A stretch of DNA of 64,000 nt from Helicobacter sp. MIT 99-5507. GTDB lineage: Bacteria; Campylobacterota; Campylobacteria; Campylobacterales; Helicobacteraceae. A model generated the notes under the pieces. That model had not been told where the DNA came from, made no database searches, and saw only the letters and a program-made list of their open reading frames with translations. A program made the translations under genes and the position numbers. Shown here one piece after another: positions 17,714 through 27,127 of the stretch (positions within the stretch are counted from its first letter, which is position 1; every line of letters starts with the position of its first letter). The stretch spans positions 186,001-250,000 of the forward strand of contig NZ_NXLO01000004.1 in the NCBI RefSeq assembly GCF_003364295.1, written 5' to 3'.

Positions 17714-19870
17714 GTGGATAAAGAAATAGTTATTGCTTTAGTTGGACAACCTAATGTTGGAAAAACTCTTCTTATCAATAAAATTAGTGGTTCAAATTTG
17801 CATGTTGGTAATTTTACTGGTGTAACAATAGAAAAAGCTGAAGCTTCATTAGAATACAAAAATCATAAGATTAGAATCATAGATTTACCAGGTACATATT
17901 CTATCAATGAGTATTCACAAGAAGAAAAAATCACAACTAATTTTTTATTGAATGAAAAATTTGATGTCATATTAAATGTGGTAGATTCTACAAATCTAGA
18001 GCGGAATCTATTTTTAAGCACACAATTAATGTATCTAAATAAAAAAATGATAATCGCACTAAATATGTATGATGAAGCAAAACAAGAAGGCATTATCATA
18101 GATTCTAAGCAATTATCAAATATATTTGGAGTAGAGAGTATATTAGTATCAGCCAAAGATGGTGAAAATATAAATTCATTGCTTGATAAGATAATTGATA
18201 TACATTCAAAGCCATTTTGCCCACCAAAAAGGATTTATGCTGATTTTATTGAAGAAGAAATAGAAAAAATATCTAAATTTTTTGTTCAAAATGATATTTC
18301 ACTAGATTCTCCAAGATATCTAGCTGTAAGTCTTTTATCTCAAGATAAAAAAATATACAAATTATTTCATGATAAACCTTTTTGGGTTGAATTAAATCTA
18401 CTTTTGCAAGATTCTATAAAAAGATTATATTTGCAAAGTGATGAAAAAAATATCAAATCGATATTTTTGAATGATGATTATTCATTTGCAAGAGGTGCTT
18501 GCAAGGAAGTATGCAAATTTAAAGCAAAAGATAAAGATAATATTACAAGTAAGATAGATTCTATATTGTTAAATAAATACATTGGAATCCCTATATTTTT
18601 ATTTCTTATGTGGTTGTTATTTAATCTCACATTCAATATAGGCTCATATCCTCAAGGTTGGATTGAAGATTCTTTTGCATGGCTTGGTGATATAGTAAAA
18701 GAAAACATACAAAATGATTTTTTAGCCTCTCTTATTTCAGATGGTATTATAGGCGGTGTTGGAACTGTGATTTCATTTTTGCCTCTTATTCTTATTTTGT
18801 TTTTGGGAATTGTTTTACTTGAGACTACGGGTTATATGGCTAGAGTATCATTTTTATTAGATGGATTTTTTCACAGATTTGGTTTGCATGGAAAGAGTTT
18901 TATTCCATTAGTTAGCGGCTTTGGGTGCTCTATCCCTGCATATATGAGCACTAGAGTGCTAAAAAATCATACTGACAAAATGATTACAATGTTTATTATC
19001 GGTTTTATTAGTTGTAGTGCTAGATTGCCTGTGTATGTTTTATTTGTTGGTGCTTTTTTTAGCGAGAAATATGCAGGAAATGTTCTTTTTGGAATATATA
19101 TCTTAGGCTTTATTGTTGGTTTGATATTTGCAAAGATTCTAAGATTGACAGCATTTAAGGGTGATGACGAACCATTTGTAATGGAGATGCCAAAATACAG
19201 AATCCCATCATTTGGGTTAGTATGTCGTTCGGTATGGAATAAGGGCTATTTTTATGTTAGAAAAGCAGGGACATTTATTTTTGCTGCTTCAGTCTTGATA
19301 TGGTTTGCATCGCAATATCCTATAAATCAAGATATAGTTCAACTATACGACAAAGAAATTGCACAAGTTCAAGAACAATATGAAGTGTTAATAAATGAAA
19401 ATACCAATAATGATACAGAGGCAAATTCATTACAAGAAGAAATAACAAAGCTAGAAAACACTAGAGATGCAGAATTACTTGAGCATAGTTATATGGGTAT
19501 TCTTGGCGAAAGTGTAGCACCTCTTTTTGCTCCACTTGGCTTTGATTGGAAACTTTCTATTTCACTTATAACAGGTATTGCTGCAAAAGAAGTTGTTGTA
19601 TCTACAATGGGTGTTTTATATGCTTTAGGTGAAGTAAGCGAAGATGACACAAAAGCATTAAGCGATGTTATAAAAACAAATATAACATTTCCTACCGCAG
19701 TAGGATTTATTTTGTTTGTTATGTTTTATATTCCTTGCTTTGCTGCAACAATAGTTTTCACAAAAGAGGCTAGAAGATCTATATATGCTTTATATTTATT
19801 TATATTTACCACAGCAGTTGCTTATATATTAGCATTTATAGGTCATGAAATAGCTAAGTTGCTAACTTAG
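17714..19870 (+). CDS. feoB: Ferrous iron transporter FeoB
   Basis: Inner-membrane Fe(II) importer. The 718 residues begin with a G domain: G1 GQPNVGKT, G2 with GNFTGVT, G3 DLPGTYS and the G4 NMYD. Next come a helical domain and the membrane part with Gate motifs (GFGCSIPAYM, ISCSARLPVYVL) and a conserved C-terminal FIPCFA-like segment. A GTG at 17714 is preferred, nine bases after GAGG and giving MDKEIVIALVG; a TTG at 17699 would add five residues. No feoA is nearby, as in H. pylori. The palindrome upstream suggests iron control. Confidence 0.96.
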   Translation: MDKEIVIALVGQPNVGKTLLINKISGSNLHVGNFTGVTIEKAEASLEYKNHKIRIIDLPGTYSINEYSQEEKITTNFLLNEKFDVILNVVDSTNLERNLFLSTQLMYLNKKMIIALNMYDEAKQEGIIIDSKQLSNIFGVESILVSAKDGENINSLLDKIIDIHSKPFCPPKRIYADFIEEEIEKISKFFVQNDISLDSPRYLAVSLLSQDKKIYKLFHDKPFWVELNLLLQDSIKRLYLQSDEKNIKSIFLNDDYSFARGACKEVCKFKAKDKDNITSKIDSILLNKYIGIPIFLFLMWLLFNLTFNIGSYPQGWIEDSFAWLGDIVKENIQNDFLASLISDGIIGGVGTVISFLPLILILFLGIVLLETTGYMARVSFLLDGFFHRFGLHGKSFIPLVSGFGCSIPAYMSTRVLKNHTDKMITMFIIGFISCSARLPVYVLFVGAFFSEKYAGNVLFGIYILGFIVGLIFAKILRLTAFKGDDEPFVMEMPKYRIPSFGLVCRSVWNKGYFYVRKAGTFIFAASVLIWFASQYPINQDIVQLYDKEIAQVQEQYEVLINENTNNDTEANSLQEEITKLENTRDAELLEHSYMGILGESVAPLFAPLGFDWKLSISLITGIAAKEVVVSTMGVLYALGEVSEDDTKALSDVIKTNITFPTAVGFILFVMFYIPCFAATIVFTKEARRSIYALYLFIFTTAVAYILAFIGHEIAKLLT

Positions 19871-19874
19871 CATA

Positions 19875-19903
19875 TTGACAATTGTAGCTTGTTTTAATAT
19901 AAT
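19875..19903 (+). promoter_or_regulatory. Consensus sigma-70 promoter of the tRNA operon
   Basis: TTGACA at 19875-19880 and TATAAT at 19898-19903, exact consensus at both boxes with the ideal 17-base spacer. It starts five bases after the feoB stop and about 52 bases ahead of tRNA-Pro, as expected for a strongly expressed stable RNA operon. Confidence 0.85.
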
Positions 19904-19961
19904 CGACATTTTTATTTGGTATACCTAACTTCTTTGTTTTTACCTAAAATGTTTAATTTTT

Positions 19962-20039
19962 CGGGGCGTAGCGCAGTCTGGTTAGCGCACTTGGTTTGGG
20001 ACCAAGGGGTCGAAGGTTCGAATCCTTTCGCCCCGACCA
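19962..20039 (+). tRNA. tRNA-Pro (TGG)
   Basis: Acceptor CGGGGCG pairs with CGCCCCG; the anticodon loop TTTGGGA carries TGG; T-loop TTCGAAT; the CCA end is encoded. 78 bases including CCA. First gene of a four-tRNA cluster. Confidence 0.96.
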
Positions 20040-20054
20040 TAATGGTAAAAGCAT

Positions 20055-20132
20055 GGTGAGTGTAGTTCAGTTGGTTAGAGCACCAGATTGTGGCTCTGGG
20101 GGTCGTGGGTTCGAATCCCATCACTCACCCCA
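20055..20132 (+). tRNA. tRNA-His (GTG)
   Basis: Acceptor GTGAGTG pairs with CACTCAC, with the extra 5' G(-1) opposite C73 that marks histidine tRNA. The anticodon is GTG, in ATTGTGG. Encoded CCA. Confidence 0.96.
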
Positions 20133-20137
20133 CATAA

Positions 20138-20214
20138 GCGTTCGTAGCTCAACTGGATAGAGCATCAGACTTCGGATCTGAGGGTTAGGGGTTCGAGTCC
20201 CTTCGGGCGTGCCA
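20138..20214 (+). tRNA. tRNA-Arg (TCG)
   Basis: Cloverleaf with D-stem GCTC/GAGC and anticodon loop CTTCGGA, reading TCG. Acceptor GCGTTCG pairs with CGGGCGT using several G-T pairs. Encoded CCA. It reads CGA and CGG-type arginine codons, depending on wobble modification. Confidence 0.94.
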
Positions 20215-20226
20215 TTAGTGTCTTTT

Positions 20227-20303
20227 GCGTTCGTAGCTCAGCTGGATAGAGCAACAGCCTTCTAAGCCGTAGGTCGCAGGTTCGAGTCCTGCCGAGCGTA
20301 CCA
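20227..20303 (+). tRNA. tRNA-Arg (TCT)
   Basis: Anticodon loop CTTCTAA gives TCT, reading the AGA/AGG codons that dominate arginine use here. The 5' half is almost identical to the preceding tRNA-Arg, which suggests tandem duplication and divergence. One A-C mismatch is seen in the anticodon stem. Encoded CCA. Confidence 0.95.
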
Positions 20304-20526
20304 CTAAATCTATCACTAAACTTATCATAAGTCAAATAACTAATTTTACTATTTCTAGATTCTTTTTAAATTTTTTCTTGATTTAGATTTAATAAATTTC
20401 TATCCTATAACAGAGGTTTTTATTATAGTTTTGTAAGAATCTAATATTTACTAAAAAGGCTATAAGCTTATTTTTTTATTGCTTGTGGATATGTAAAAGG
20501 ATGAGTAAGTAGGAAGTGTTGATTTG

Positions 20527-21129
20527 TTAAAAAGTAATATATGCAACACTATAAATAAACTTTAGTTTTCCACTATATAAAGTATTGCTAAAATGGCTTG
20601 AAGTATTTTCTTTCATTTTATCCAAAGCATAGAATCCAAGATTAAAAAGCTTTATCATAGCTTCCTTGTATGTCCAAATTTTATAAAATTCATTTAGCGG
20701 ATTTGCTGCGTTTTGCACTTGATGTTTTTCATAATCACTAAAACAAAAATCCAAGCAAGGATAAAAATTTCTATTTTTAACACACTCCAAATCTACACCC
20801 ACTCTAGTTAGGCTAATAGCCAAAATAGCATGATTTGCACTATGACTTATTGATTTGTATATAGTTTGAGTATTTAGATGTATATAATTTTTCTCAAATT
20901 CAAATATTAATGCTCGAGATATTTTAAATTCATTTTTGTTATCTAGATTTGGATTAGAATCTACTCTTAATTGATCATTTTTAGATAGATTCTCATATTT
21001 ATATTTATCAAGCATTTCATCGCTGCCAAAGAGCAATAAAATTTCATTTTGTTTTAGTATCAATCTATCTAAACTCTCAATAAAAACTATCTTAGGTTTT
21101 TTAAGTATTTTTAATAAAAAGATTCTCAT
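20527..21129 (-). CDS. 4'-phosphopantetheinyl transferase (Sfp-type) of the aryl polyene cluster
   Basis: Transfers phosphopantetheine from CoA to the serine of acyl carrier proteins. The 200 residues include the superfamily motifs SISHSANHA, GVDLE (near residue 110) and WTYKEAMIKL (near 150), whose Asp and Glu residues bind magnesium. It is the last gene of the leftward operon and overlaps the exporter gene by four bases. Its likely targets are the two cluster ACPs (30516-31020); the housekeeping AcpS should be elsewhere. Length is typical for compact Sfp types. Confidence 0.85.
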   Translation of the reverse strand: MRIFLLKILKKPKIVFIESLDRLILKQNEILLLFGSDEMLDKYKYENLSKNDQLRVDSNPNLDNKNEFKISRALIFEFEKNYIHLNTQTIYKSISHSANHAILAISLTRVGVDLECVKNRNFYPCLDFCFSDYEKHQVQNAANPLNEFYKIWTYKEAMIKLFNLGFYALDKMKENTSSHFSNTLYSGKLKFIYSVAYITF

Positions 21130-23351
21130 GTAGCTTTATAGCTTGCATACAAAAGTGCAAAATATGCTGATAAAAACATACATAAAGCAGTGCTAACACC
21201 AAAACCAAAAACTGCATAAGTATTGCTAAATCCAAGCATGCCAAAAGATATAATACTAGTCAAGCTAGCCAAAATTATGCCAAAATATCTCTCACGGATG
21301 CAGAGATTCTTATTTGTAGCAAATATCACATAATCCACTCCAATGGTGCTTGCTAGTATAAATCCAAATATTGTAAATATATTAAAGCTTACCCCAAAAA
21401 CAAGCAGTAAAATCACACTAAAATATGTAGCAGAGAGAATAATTCCAAGCATAATACAAGCTTTAATGAATTTAAAAAAATACAAAAATATCAAGAAAGC
21501 TAGAGTATATGCAATAATCTTTAGGATGATAGCGTATTCTTTGGCTTGAGTAAAATTGTTACTAATGCTTTGAACTAGATTAAAATAGCTAGCATCATAC
21601 TTAGCTAGAATCTCATCAAGATTATCAGGCAATACAACACTAGAATCTATAAAAACTAAATTTGTATTATTATCAAACATAAATTGTCTTAGTGGATTTT
21701 GTGCTGGATTGAACATATCATTAAATTTATCAAAAGATAGAATCTCTAAATTTGCAAAATCAACCAAAGATTTTTTTGCTAAATTTAAATCAATACCTAG
21801 ATTTGGGTAATTTTGCATTAAGTGAGAATCTTTTGAATATTTTATTAGCTTATTTTTAAGATTATTTTGTTCATCTTCACTAAGTAACACATTGCTAGCA
21901 CCATTATATTTGGTAATATTTAGATCATTTAAAAGGGATCTTTCTTTTTTAATCTTATCTTCATTTGCAGAGAATCCTATAGCAATAAAGCTATTTTGAG
22001 CCGAAGTTTTACTAATTTGTATAAATTTTTTCGTATCATTAAGCAGCTCTGCATTTAGTGATGAGTAGTTTCTAATATCATCTTTGAAATCTATCTTTGG
22101 CAAAATATGTATTAAAAATATAATTGATAATATAAAAATACAAGCAATAAAACCAAAAAAAGATCTTTTATACTTCAAAATAAAAAAGTTAAAAGCAATA
22201 AATTTATCAATAAACTTCTCAAAATATCTATGACTTTTAAAGCAGTGATTTTCTAAAACAATGGGAAGTAAAAAATATGTAGAAAAAAATGCACCAATCA
22301 AACTAAAAATAGATATTACTGCTATTTCTTTTAAAAAATTCATAGGGGCAAATATAAATAGAGCATATCCCAAAGTCGTGATAGATAATCCAATCAAAAA
22401 TATATATAAGAATCCTCTAATATCGCCTATTTTGATATGTCTATTTTGCACATAGCCTAAAAAATGCATAGCAAAATCTAAAATAAGTCCAATTAAACTA
22501 ATGCTAATAACAATACTAAATAAACTAATATAATCAAATATCAAAAAAGCACTACTAAGCCCACATAAAAAGCTAAAAATTATCACTATTATAAGTTTTG
22601 AGATTTTCCAGCTACTAAAAGCAAAAAATAGCAAAATAGAGATAAGTATCAAAGATAGAGTTCCCATAAAAACACTCTCAATATTACCCTCTTTGTTTGC
22701 AAATGCACCAAAAAGCTCACTGCTCATCACTAATAGTTCATCTTGAGATTCTAAAGCTTTTGCTTTAGAATCTGTATAAAAGCTAATTAAATCTGCGCTT
22801 TTAAAATTATCATTAATTGTTGCATATGCAAAATAATAATCCTTTCCTTCATAATTAGCCTTTAGTGTTTGAGTTTTTAAATCCAAAGTAAAATTACTAG
22901 GCATCAACAATGTAGAATATGAGCTAAAATTTAAAAAATCACTGCTAATAGTACGAAAGATAAATGGACTATATAGTCCCTGTGCATTTTCTAAAAAAAA
23001 CTCATCAGGATTATTTATAATCATATTATAGATTTTGGTATTTATTGTAGCTAAGCTAGATATCTTTAAATTTTCTAAAAATTTATCTGTAATATCTTGC
23101 TTTAGATGAAATTCTTTAAATAAATGATTCTCTTCAAAGGATTTGAGTAAATCTAAATTTGAGCTTAGAAACATAATTGTTTTTGATTCTCTTTTTTGTA
23201 TAGATTCTAGTATATAGGCATCTTTAGAATCTAAAGAAATAAGAGTATATACATCACTTTTAATCTTACCAAAAGAGATTAACACTATACAAAGCATCAG
23301 TATGCTTAATATAGTAAAGATTATATATATAGATTTTTTATTATTCATCAA
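21126..23351 (-). CDS. apeM: MMPL/RND-type exporter of the aryl polyene cluster (ApeM-like)
   Basis: A 741-residue integral membrane protein with one N-terminal helix, a large periplasmic domain, a bundle of about five helices, a second periplasmic domain and a second bundle, the duplicated layout of MMPL exporters. Segments such as GLILDFAMHFLG and STIGVDYVIFATNK match the conserved helix regions with acidic residues for proton coupling. In aryl polyene clusters this exporter pairs with a LolA-like protein, as here (four-base overlap), and is thought to move the polyene lipid across the inner membrane. Naming as ApeM rests on the neighbourhood. Confidence 0.82.
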   Translation of the reverse strand: MMNNKKSIYIIFTILSILMLCIVLISFGKIKSDVYTLISLDSKDAYILESIQKRESKTIMFLSSNLDLLKSFEENHLFKEFHLKQDITDKFLENLKISSLATINTKIYNMIINNPDEFFLENAQGLYSPFIFRTISSDFLNFSSYSTLLMPSNFTLDLKTQTLKANYEGKDYYFAYATINDNFKSADLISFYTDSKAKALESQDELLVMSSELFGAFANKEGNIESVFMGTLSLILISILLFFAFSSWKISKLIIVIIFSFLCGLSSAFLIFDYISLFSIVISISLIGLILDFAMHFLGYVQNRHIKIGDIRGFLYIFLIGLSITTLGYALFIFAPMNFLKEIAVISIFSLIGAFFSTYFLLPIVLENHCFKSHRYFEKFIDKFIAFNFFILKYKRSFFGFIACIFILSIIFLIHILPKIDFKDDIRNYSSLNAELLNDTKKFIQISKTSAQNSFIAIGFSANEDKIKKERSLLNDLNITKYNGASNVLLSEDEQNNLKNKLIKYSKDSHLMQNYPNLGIDLNLAKKSLVDFANLEILSFDKFNDMFNPAQNPLRQFMFDNNTNLVFIDSSVVLPDNLDEILAKYDASYFNLVQSISNNFTQAKEYAIILKIIAYTLAFLIFLYFFKFIKACIMLGIILSATYFSVILLLVFGVSFNIFTIFGFILASTIGVDYVIFATNKNLCIRERYFGIILASLTSIISFGMLGFSNTYAVFGFGVSTALCMFLSAYFALLYASYKAT

Positions 23352-23875
23352 TATTTTTTAAAATAGAATTTATTTATCGTTTGATCCCCATTTACCTCTT
23401 TTAAAATCATCTCTTGGATTCTATCTTTGCCACTTAGAGTGATTAGCGTAAAAATTTTTTTTAGCCATATATTTGTTGGTTTTAAATCTACTTTCCAATT
23501 ATTCTTATCTCCACTTAAAGATATATCAAATTCATTTTGTATCTCTTTAAAATTAAAGGTTATAAGACTTAAAATTAGCTCTTTATCATAATTTTTATCT
23601 AGTTTTTGCCATTGTTTTGTATGAATATCTTCTATATAGATTCCATCTTTGGTGATTTTAGATTTTTGTTGCACTGGCGATAAGATAGACCATATCAAAA
23701 TACCATTTTGTATTTCAAATTCACCACTACTTTTTAAAATTTGATTAAAATTGATTAGATGTTTTTCTTGGAGAAATTCTCCTTTTTGACTTTTTGAGTG
23801 AATCTCTTCTAAATATTTTAAATCAAAACTATATAAACAAGATATAAATAGTATAAAAAATAGAAAAAACCTCAT
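23348..23875 (-). CDS. apeL: LolA-like periplasmic carrier of the aryl polyene cluster (ApeL-like)
   Basis: A 175-residue protein with a signal peptide (MRFFLFFILFISCLYS) and the LolA-like fold pattern: KGEFLQEKHLINFN, SSGEFEIQNGILIWSI, then a run of amphipathic strands ending VNGDQTINKFYF. LolA proteins carry lipoproteins through the periplasm; the cluster version is believed to carry the hydrophobic polyene product. It opens the leftward operon and overlaps the exporter gene. Its start faces the halogenase-like gene across a 113-base divergent control region. Confidence 0.82.
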   Translation of the reverse strand: MRFFLFFILFISCLYSFDLKYLEEIHSKSQKGEFLQEKHLINFNQILKSSGEFEIQNGILIWSILSPVQQKSKITKDGIYIEDIHTKQWQKLDKNYDKELILSLITFNFKEIQNEFDISLSGDKNNWKVDLKPTNIWLKKIFTLITLSGKDRIQEMILKEVNGDQTINKFYFKKY

Positions 23876-23988
23876 TTAAAACCTTTTTAAAAGCAAATAG
23901 AATCTAAAAAATACTTTGTAATCCTATCAAATTTATGTTAGCATTACAAATTTTTATAGCTTAATATGATATTAAATAGGGATAAATT
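23876..23988. promoter_or_regulatory. Divergent promoter region of the aryl polyene cluster
   Basis: 113 bases between the leftward apeL and the rightward halogenase-like gene; it must hold promoters for both operons. On the plus strand TATGAT at 23965-23970 is a possible -10. No -35 or clear operator palindrome was found, and no regulator gene lies in the cluster. Confidence 0.4.
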
Positions 23989-25197
23989 ATGCGTTCTGTA
24001 GATGTATTAGTAATTGGTGCTGGACCTAGTGGAAGTATCGTTAGTGCTTTATTAAATAAACAGGGGATTGATGTTTTATGCGTAGAAAAAGAAAGATTCC
24101 CACGTTTTGTAATTGGTGAGAGTTTGTTGCCTAATTGTATGAATATTTTGCATGAGGCTGGATTCTTGGATGCTGTTGAAGCACATGGATTTCAATATAA
24201 AAATGGTGCTGCATTTAGCTTTAAAGATGAATATAGATATTTTGATTTTTGTGATAAATCTAGCACTGGATATGGCACGACTTTTCAAGTGCAAAGAGGT
24301 ATTTTTGATGAGATTTTAATCAATGAAGCGATAAAACAAGGCGTAGATGTATGCTTTGAGATTGCAGTAGAAGATCTTGAGTTTTTAGATGATTATGTAG
24401 AAGTAAAGCTAAGTAATGGCGATATAATAAGGGCTAAGTATATAGTTGATGCTAGCGGATATGGGCGTGTCTTGCCACGGAAGTTAAATTTAGAAGTGCC
24501 ATCTACATTAACTCCTAAAAAAGCTTATTTTACACATATTCAAGATAATATCAATGAACCTCTATATGATAGAAATAAGATTTTAATTACAACTCATCCA
24601 AATTTTAGAGATGTTTGGTTTTGGCTAATTCCATTTTCTAATGGACGATGTAGCATCGGGGTAGTAGGAGAAGAATCTAGAATTAATACAGGAGCTAGCG
24701 ATGAGGAAATACTAAAGCACCATGTATATCTAGCACCTATGTTAAATCGTCTTTTGGGCAATGCCCTTTGGGATACTCCTGTTAGAACTATTAGCTCATA
24801 TTCTAAAGATGTAAAACAACTATATGGAGATAGATATATTTTACTTGGAAATGCAAGTGAGTTTTTAGATCCTGTGTTTAGTTCCGGTGTCACTATAGCC
24901 ATGGTTTCAGCTAAGCTTGCAAGTGATGTTTTGGTTAAAATTTTAACCAATCAAAATGTAGATATGAAAAAAGAGTATGAAGAGCCACTGATGTTTGGTA
25001 TAAATAGCTTTAGAACATATGTAGAGGGTTGGTATGATGGTAAATTCCAAGATGTAATCTATACAAAAATAGAAAACCATAAAGTAAAAAGACAAATTTG
25101 CTCAATCTTAGCTGGATATGCTTGGGATAAAAATAACCCATATGCAACTCGCTCTGATGAAGCCTTAGATGTATTGGCTAAGTTTTGCAAAAAATAA
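23989..25197 (+). CDS. Flavin-dependent halogenase-like FAD oxidoreductase
   Basis: A 402-residue FAD enzyme. The Rossmann motif VIGAGPSGSIVSALL (residues 8-22) is followed by FVIGESLLP and by YKNGAAF, where K71 is in the place of the halogenase catalytic lysine. W210-F-W212-L-I-P matches the WxWxIP motif of flavin-dependent halogenases, and GNASEFLDPVFSSGV is the second FAD-contact region. Related enzymes occur with flexirubin- and xanthomonadin-type clusters, where the aryl head can be chlorinated or brominated. Geranylgeranyl-reductase-like oxidoreductases share the fold, so halogenation is inferred. It opens the rightward operon and overlaps the next gene. Confidence 0.75.
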   Translation: MRSVDVLVIGAGPSGSIVSALLNKQGIDVLCVEKERFPRFVIGESLLPNCMNILHEAGFLDAVEAHGFQYKNGAAFSFKDEYRYFDFCDKSSTGYGTTFQVQRGIFDEILINEAIKQGVDVCFEIAVEDLEFLDDYVEVKLSNGDIIRAKYIVDASGYGRVLPRKLNLEVPSTLTPKKAYFTHIQDNINEPLYDRNKILITTHPNFRDVWFWLIPFSNGRCSIGVVGEESRINTGASDEEILKHHVYLAPMLNRLLGNALWDTPVRTISSYSKDVKQLYGDRYILLGNASEFLDPVFSSGVTIAMVSAKLASDVLVKILTNQNVDMKKEYEEPLMFGINSFRTYVEGWYDGKFQDVIYTKIENHKVKRQICSILAGYAWDKNNPYATRSDEALDVLAKFCKK

Positions 25198-25535
25198 TAC
25201 TAATTTTATTTATAGGATTGTTTTTAGGGTGTGCTAAATATCAACTCTATGATATTGATTTTACCCAAAAGCATTTTAGCGTTGAGATTGATGGAGTAAT
25301 GCATATACTTTATATATCCAAAAATGATGGCTACAATTTTGCTATTTTTGATACTTTTGGAGTGCCAAAAGCAAATAAAGTGCTAAAAGATGGCGTATTT
25401 GAATCTACTAAATTTCTTCCTAGAGATAGCTTTTATGAGCTTTTATTTATTGAGAGTTTAGAGATGATAGATAAAGACATTAAACATAAAGACTTTGTTT
25501 TAAAAGATAAAAGAATTAAGATGGTAGAGCTTTGA
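25185..25535 (+). CDS. apeN: Small lipoprotein of the aryl polyene cluster (ApeN/DUF3261-like)
   Basis: A 116-residue protein with a lipoprotein signal: hydrophobic IILILFIGL followed by lipobox FLGC near residue 16. The body is a small strand-rich domain (FSVEIDGVMHILYIS, DGYNFAIFDTFG). Position and size match the DUF3261 lipoprotein of aryl polyene clusters, proposed to act in outer-membrane delivery. The only plausible start is a TTG at 25185 inside the preceding gene, with a weak ribosome site. The ApeN name is by position; sequence similarity was not tested. Confidence 0.6.
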   Translation: MQKIILILFIGLFLGCAKYQLYDIDFTQKHFSVEIDGVMHILYISKNDGYNFAIFDTFGVPKANKVLKDGVFESTKFLPRDSFYELLFIESLEMIDKDIKHKDFVLKDKRIKMVEL

Positions 25536-26686
25536 ATATATATATAAATGCTTATGATGGGGCTTGTAGCCTTGGAATCTCTAAAATACAGATAATGCAA
25601 AATATCTTTGCAAAGATTCCATCTATCACTAAAAATACAATCCAATCCAGAGATTTTATGGTTGGCAAAATAGAGAATTTACCAGATTTTGATAGAAATA
25701 TTAAAGAAGTTTATAATACGCGCACAAATCTGATTTTGCATCAAGTATTGCAGAATCTAAATGAGCCATTAGATAAACTATTTAAAAAATATAGCAAAGA
25801 TAGAATAGCAGTAGTTATAGGCACTACCACTGCTGGAGTAGAAGAAAATTATAAATCGATGCCAGATATTAGTCCAGACTTGTTTTATAGTAGAAATTCC
25901 CTATCAAATGCAAGTGAATTTATAAAAGAATATCTAGGGCTTAAATCTTTAGCTTTTGGAATCTCTTGTGCTTGCACATCTGGAGCTAAGGTATTTATAG
26001 AAGCTGCTAGACTTTTAGAATCCAATCTGTGTGATGCTGTTATTTGTGGTGGAGTTGATAGCCTAAATACTCTTACTATTTATGGATTTGATAGTCTAGA
26101 TATTTTAACCCCACCACAAGATAATGCAATACCATTTTCAAAAAACAGAAATGGTATAAATATCGCTGAGGGAGGAGCGCTATTTATACTTAGCAAAGAT
26201 AGATCTAATATCAAACTAAAAGGATTTTGCGCTAATAATGATGCATTTCACATCACTAAACCAAATGAAAATTTTATAGCACAAAAAAATGCTATTTTAT
26301 TAGCTCTTAAAATGGCAAATTTAGATTCAAGTGAGATTGATTACATTAACTTGCATGGCACAGGAACATATGCAAATGACAAAATGGAAGCAAATTTGAT
26401 AAATGATATATTTCCTCAAACTCCATGTAGTAGCACAAAAGGTGTTATGGGGCATACTTTGGGTGCTGCTGGAGCGCTAGAAGCTATGGTTTGTAGTGAA
26501 ATTCTAAACCAAAGTTCAATAAATAATCAAAGTCAATTACCACCGCATTATTATGATGAAGTATATGATTTAGATATTCCTAAAATTTGCCTAATTGAAG
26601 AAAAAATAAGTAAAAATATTAAAAATGCACTATCTCTCTCATTTGCATTTGGTGGAGATAATAGCGTTATTATATTAGGAGTTTAG
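25532..26686 (+). CDS. apeO: Beta-ketoacyl-ACP synthase, first cluster ketosynthase (ApeO-like)
   Basis: Condensing enzyme extending the polyene chain with malonyl units. The 384 residues show the full Cys-His-His triad: cysteine in ISCACTSGA, histidine in NLHGTGT, and STKGVMGHTLGAAG with lysine and histidine. The KS fold is complete (ICGGVDSL, FSKNRNGINIAEGG). The start is a TTG at 25532 that overlaps the lipoprotein stop. In characterised clusters one ketosynthase pairs with a chain-length factor and others help initiate; which role this one plays is not decided by sequence. Confidence 0.88.
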   Translation: MNIYINAYDGACSLGISKIQIMQNIFAKIPSITKNTIQSRDFMVGKIENLPDFDRNIKEVYNTRTNLILHQVLQNLNEPLDKLFKKYSKDRIAVVIGTTTAGVEENYKSMPDISPDLFYSRNSLSNASEFIKEYLGLKSLAFGISCACTSGAKVFIEAARLLESNLCDAVICGGVDSLNTLTIYGFDSLDILTPPQDNAIPFSKNRNGINIAEGGALFILSKDRSNIKLKGFCANNDAFHITKPNENFIAQKNAILLALKMANLDSSEIDYINLHGTGTYANDKMEANLINDIFPQTPCSSTKGVMGHTLGAAGALEAMVCSEILNQSSINNQSQLPPHYYDEVYDLDIPKICLIEEKISKNIKNALSLSFAFGGDNSVIILGV

Positions 26687-27127
26687 ATGTATGTAAGAGA
26701 GCTTATGCCTCATAGTGGAGATATGGTTTTAATAGATAGCATAGTAGAAAGACGAAATGATTTTATTAGCACCAAAACTATAATAAATAAAGATAATCCA
26801 TTTTTAGAAAATAATCTCTTTCCTGCATTTAATACTTTAGAGATAATGGCTCAAAGCTTAGTGGTATTTCGTGGTTTAAGTGATAAAAGCTCTAGTTTTA
26901 GACTTGGTTTTTTACTTGGGGCTAGAAAATTTGAGATATATAAGCCATATTTAAAAATCAAAGATGAGTTAATCACAAAAACTATCATTTCAGAAGATTT
27001 TAATGGAATGGGTGTATATGAGAGTTCTGTATTTGTAAATGATGAATTGGTAGCAAGTGCAAATATTAGTTTGTTTAATCCATCTAAAGAACAATTAGAT
27101 GAAATCTTAAAGGCAAGTAATGAATAA
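26687..27127 (+). CDS. apeP: Hotdog-fold 3-hydroxyacyl-ACP dehydratase (ApeP-like)
   Basis: A 146-residue hotdog protein beginning with LMPHSGDMVLIDSIVE, the signature of the aryl polyene dehydratase family in which the histidine is catalytic. It starts one base after the ketosynthase stop and overlaps the ketoreductase by eight bases. It would remove water from the 3-hydroxyacyl-ACP to give the conjugated double bonds. The cluster carries a second dehydratase domain fused to the AMP ligase; in characterised systems two such subunits (ApeI and ApeP) work together. Confidence 0.82.
   Translation: MYVRELMPHSGDMVLIDSIVERRNDFISTKTIINKDNPFLENNLFPAFNTLEIMAQSLVVFRGLSDKSSSFRLGFLLGARKFEIYKPYLKIKDELITKTIISEDFNGMGVYESSVFVNDELVASANISLFNPSKEQLDEILKASNE

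Noticed and set aside
20138-20303. The two adjacent tRNA-Arg genes as one gene and a pseudogene copy
   Set aside because: Both fold fully, have different anticodons (TCG and TCT) and encode CCA; both look functional despite near-identical 5' halves.
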